From an uncultured Clostridiaceae bacterium (GTDB lineage Bacteria; Bacillota; Clostridia; Lachnospirales; Lachnospiraceae): a stretch of 8,213 nt of DNA. The position numbers were made by a program, and so were the translations under genes. Within the stretch, counting starts at the first letter, position 1, and every line of letters begins with the position of its first letter. A model generated the notes under the pieces. The model did no database searches. It worked only from the letters and a program-made list of their open reading frames with translations, and had not been told where the DNA came from. Below are positions 6,099 to 8,213 of this stretch, piece after piece. Where the stretch lies: NCBI GenBank assembly GCA_949841235.1, contig CATKZA010000058.1, forward strand, positions 1-8,213, read 5' to 3'.

Positions 6099-7205
6099 AT
6101 GAGAGTTAGTTTGGCACATAGATTTCTCATGTTTTCGGGCAGGATTGATGAACGCAATCCGGAAAAACCGGAGTTCGTCTTTCCTGCCTCCTCCCTTTCT
6201 TTCCGCTTTTTTGGAAGGGAAGCAAGGCTTTACGTAACCAACCGAAATGCCTATTGGAACAATGCTGCGGGCGCGATTGTGGATGGCGTGCAGAAGAGGT
6301 TCGACTTAAACAATGAGGGCGTGACGGAACTGGTGCTTTTGCAGGAGGAGAAGGACGGAGAACATGATATTTTGTTTTTTAAGAGGATGGATGGCTGCCA
6401 TGAGATGGTTTTGGAAGAATTGCAGCTGTCCCAGGGGGCGAGGTTGCTCCCGCCGCCGGAAATGCCTCGGCGGAGGATAGAGATTTATGGAGATTCCGTT
6501 TCTGCCGGAGAGGTATCAGAGGCAGTACATTGTATTGGCAGACCAGACCCGGAGCATCAGGGGGAATTTTCCAACAGCTGGTATTCCTATGGCTGGATTC
6601 TGGCAAGGAAGCTGAATGCCAGCCTTCACGATATCGCCCAAGGGGGCATTGCGTTGATGGATGGCACCGGGTGGTTTTTAGAGCCGGAAAGTAAATGCGA
6701 GATGCCGGATCAGAATGATGCGGCAGCAGGGCATGTTTGTGGAACGCAGGAGCAAATGGGGATGGAGACGGTGTGGGATAAGGTGCATTACCACCCGGAT
6801 TTTGGCGAGCCCACATACTGGGACTTTTCCAGATATACTCCCCAGGTGGTCATCGTGGCAGTGGGGCAGAATGACAGCCACCCGAAGGATTTTATGGCGG
6901 AGGATGATGGCAGTCCCCAATCCATGCTGTGGAAGGAAAAGTATAAGAAATTTCTGCGCAGTCTCCGGGAGAAATATCCGGAGGCGCATATTTTGTGCAT
7001 CACCACCCTGCTGGAACACAGCGGTGCATGGGATGATGCCATAGAGGCCGTGTGCGGGGAATTGGATGATGGAAACATGGGGCATTACCGTTTTCGGAGA
7101 AATGGCCGGGGAACGCCGGGGCATCTCAGGATTCCGGAGGCGGAGGAGATGGCGGAGGAATTGGCCGCCTATCTAGGCAGACAGAAGATTGGCGGCGGCT
7201 GGTGA
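6099..7205 (+). CDS. CE2-type acetyl-mannan/oligosaccharide esterase (SGNH hydrolase)
   Basis: This is a 368-residue protein with the two-part build of carbohydrate esterase family 2: an N-terminal beta-sandwich (about residues 1-120, with FRFFGREARLYV and DILFFKRMD strands) and a C-terminal SGNH-hydrolase domain. Block I is EIYGDSVSAGE with nucleophile Ser133. Gly in QGGIA (181-185) is block II, GQND (256-259) with Asn258 is block III, and His342 in TPGHLRIPEAEEMAEEL is the likely catalytic His. There is no signal peptide, so it acts inside the cell on imported acetylated oligosaccharides. In R. intestinalis a CE2 esterase in the mannan locus works with a CE17 enzyme to remove acetyl groups. 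I see no CE17 gene here, and it may lie outside the window. It sits after a 280-bp structured gap and 40 bases before the mutase gene, so these two may form their own transcript. Confidence 0.87.
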   Translation: MRVSLAHRFLMFSGRIDERNPEKPEFVFPASSLSFRFFGREARLYVTNRNAYWNNAAGAIVDGVQKRFDLNNEGVTELVLLQEEKDGEHDILFFKRMDGCHEMVLEELQLSQGARLLPPPEMPRRRIEIYGDSVSAGEVSEAVHCIGRPDPEHQGEFSNSWYSYGWILARKLNASLHDIAQGGIALMDGTGWFLEPESKCEMPDQNDAAAGHVCGTQEQMGMETVWDKVHYHPDFGEPTYWDFSRYTPQVVIVAVGQNDSHPKDFMAEDDGSPQSMLWKEKYKKFLRSLREKYPEAHILCITTLLEHSGAWDDAIEAVCGELDDGNMGHYRFRRNGRGTPGHLRIPEAEEMAEELAAYLGRQKIGGGW

Positions 7206-7231
7206 GATGGGAATGGAAGAGAAGATTTTAG

Positions 7232-7238
7232 AAGGGAG
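7232..7238 (+). promoter_or_regulatory. Ribosome binding site deciding the mutase start
   Basis: AAGGGAG lies 7 bases before the ATG at 7246. In-frame ATGs at 7207 and 7213 have no site at a workable distance, and the sequence from 7246 (MDARKTYEFWL) matches how this family begins. Confidence 0.65.
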
Positions 7239-7245
7239 ACAGGCG

Positions 7246-8213
7246 ATGGATGCGAGGAAGACTTATGAATTTTGGCTGACGGATGGGTATTTTGACGAGA
7301 AGACGAAGGAGGAACTGCGGGGGATTGCCGGGGACGAGAAGGAGATTGAGGAGCGGTTCTACCGGGAATTGGAATTTGGAACCGGGGGACTGCGGGGGAT
7401 TATCGGTGCCGGCACCAACCGCATGAATTGTTACACCGTGCGGAAGGCAACCCAGGGGCTGGCGAATTATATTCTCAAGGAAAATGGAGCGGACAGGGGC
7501 GTGGCGATTGCCTATGATTCCAGGAGGATGTCTCCGGAATTTGCCGCAGAGGCGGCTTGCTGTCTGGCGGCAAATGGCATTCGGGCGTATGTGTTCTCCT
7601 CCCTGCGTCCCACGCCCATGCTTTCCTTTGCCCTGAGGGAATTGGGCTGTATCGCGGGCATCGTGGTGACCGCCAGCCACAATCCCGCAGAGTACAACGG
7701 ATATAAGGTGTACTGGGAAGATGGGGCGCAAATCACCTATCCCAAGGATAAGGAGATCATTCAGGAGGTCAATAGAATTGCCGGCTATGGGGAAGTGAAG
7801 ACCATGGATCAGGAGGAGGCTATGAGCCAAGGTCTGTATCAGGTGATTGGCACCGAGATGGATGACAAATATATTGAGGCATTGAAGAAATTGGTACTGC
7901 GTCCACAGGTAATTAAGGAGCAGGCATCTCGTCTGAAAATCGTCTACACGCCCCTTCACGGTACGGGAAACATTCCTGTGCGAAGGGTGCTGGAAGAGTT
8001 GGGATTTGCTCAGGTGATTGTAGTGCCGGAACAGGAAATGCCGGATGGAAACTTTCCCACGGTACCCTATCCCAATCCGGAGGCTCAGAAGGCATTTGCT
8101 CTTGCGCTGGAACTGGCCAAGAAGGAGGATGCGGATATCGTCCTTGCCACCGACCCGGATGCAGACCGCCTAGTCGATTATGCGAAGGTTGCTGCCACGG
8201 GGGAGTATGTCGT
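7246..8213 (+). CDS. Phosphoglucomutase/phosphomannomutase, alpha-D-phosphohexomutase family (3' end outside window)
   Basis: The frame stays open from the ATG to the window edge, giving the first 322 residues of a protein usually about 570 long. It is a cytoplasmic enzyme that interconverts hexose 1- and 6-phosphates. Here it probably makes mannose 6-phosphate from the mannose 1-phosphate released by both GH130 enzymes, and may serve glucose too. Visible marks are EFGTGGLRGIIGAGTNRMN (near residues 44-62), the phosphoserine loop VVTASHNPAEYNGYK with Ser144, and the metal-binding loop DPDADR at 303-308 (Asp303, Asp305, Asp307). The residues just after that loop read LVDYAKV, where the family normally has Gly after DRL or DRV, which is odd. 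Long N-terminal spacing fits the larger PgcA/PGM2-like class rather than GlmM. Glucose 1-phosphate specificity cannot be excluded. Gap from the esterase stop: 40 bases. Confidence 0.92.
   Translation, partial: MDARKTYEFWLTDGYFDEKTKEELRGIAGDEKEIEERFYRELEFGTGGLRGIIGAGTNRMNCYTVRKATQGLANYILKENGADRGVAIAYDSRRMSPEFAAEAACCLAANGIRAYVFSSLRPTPMLSFALRELGCIAGIVVTASHNPAEYNGYKVYWEDGAQITYPKDKEIIQEVNRIAGYGEVKTMDQEEAMSQGLYQVIGTEMDDKYIEALKKLVLRPQVIKEQASRLKIVYTPLHGTGNIPVRRVLEELGFAQVIVVPEQEMPDGNFPTVPYPNPEAQKAFALALELAKKEDADIVLATDPDADRLVDYAKVAATGEYV

Noticed and set aside
5903..6157. Minus-strand open frame of 84 codons across the structured spacer
   Set aside because: It runs through the inverted repeats and into the esterase gene, resembles no family I know, and its composition is explained by the repeats. 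It is worth noting only as a possible mark of a dispersed repeat.

Overview
The window is a single-strand (+) run of seven genes that reads as part of a beta-mannan / beta-manno-oligosaccharide utilisation locus. The likely host is a gut-type Clostridia bacterium, most probably Lachnospiraceae. The basis for this is the protein families, which resemble the Ruminococcus albus and Roseburia intestinalis mannan systems, together with strong AGGAGG-type ribosome binding sites, tight gene packing and moderate GC. The species cannot be named from this sequence alone.

Layout: 1-219 is the C-terminal end of an ABC sugar-binding lipoprotein, cut by the window edge. 293-1309 and 1306-2166 are the two CUT1-type permeases, overlapping by ATGA. 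After a 128-bp spacer come a GH130 subfamily-2-like mannooligosaccharide phosphorylase (2295-3320), a cellobiose 2-epimerase (3434-4615) and a GH130 subfamily-1-like mannosylglucose phosphorylase (4643-5818). A 280-bp non-coding stretch full of inverted repeats (5819-6098) precedes a CE2-type SGNH acetyl esterase (6099-7205). Last is a phosphoglucomutase/phosphomannomutase (7246 to the edge, 3' end missing).

How they fit together: oligosaccharides enter through the transporter and the esterase strips acetyl groups. The GH130_2 enzyme phosphorolyses mannooligosaccharides to mannose 1-phosphate. The epimerase turns mannobiose into mannosyl-glucose. The GH130_1 enzyme splits that into mannose 1-phosphate and glucose, and the mutase moves the phosphate to the 6 position for glycolysis. 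The pathway itself is known, and I see no wholly new protein system here.

The least explained parts are non-coding. The 280-bp spacer before the esterase holds a 22-bp perfect palindrome, several further hairpins and a near-repeat at its two sides, the second copy of which supplies the esterase's ribosome binding site. A degenerate tandem duplication of the last codons of the GH130_2 gene, stop codon included, fills part of the gap before the epimerase. Two GC-rich hairpins lie between the binding-protein gene and the first permease gene.
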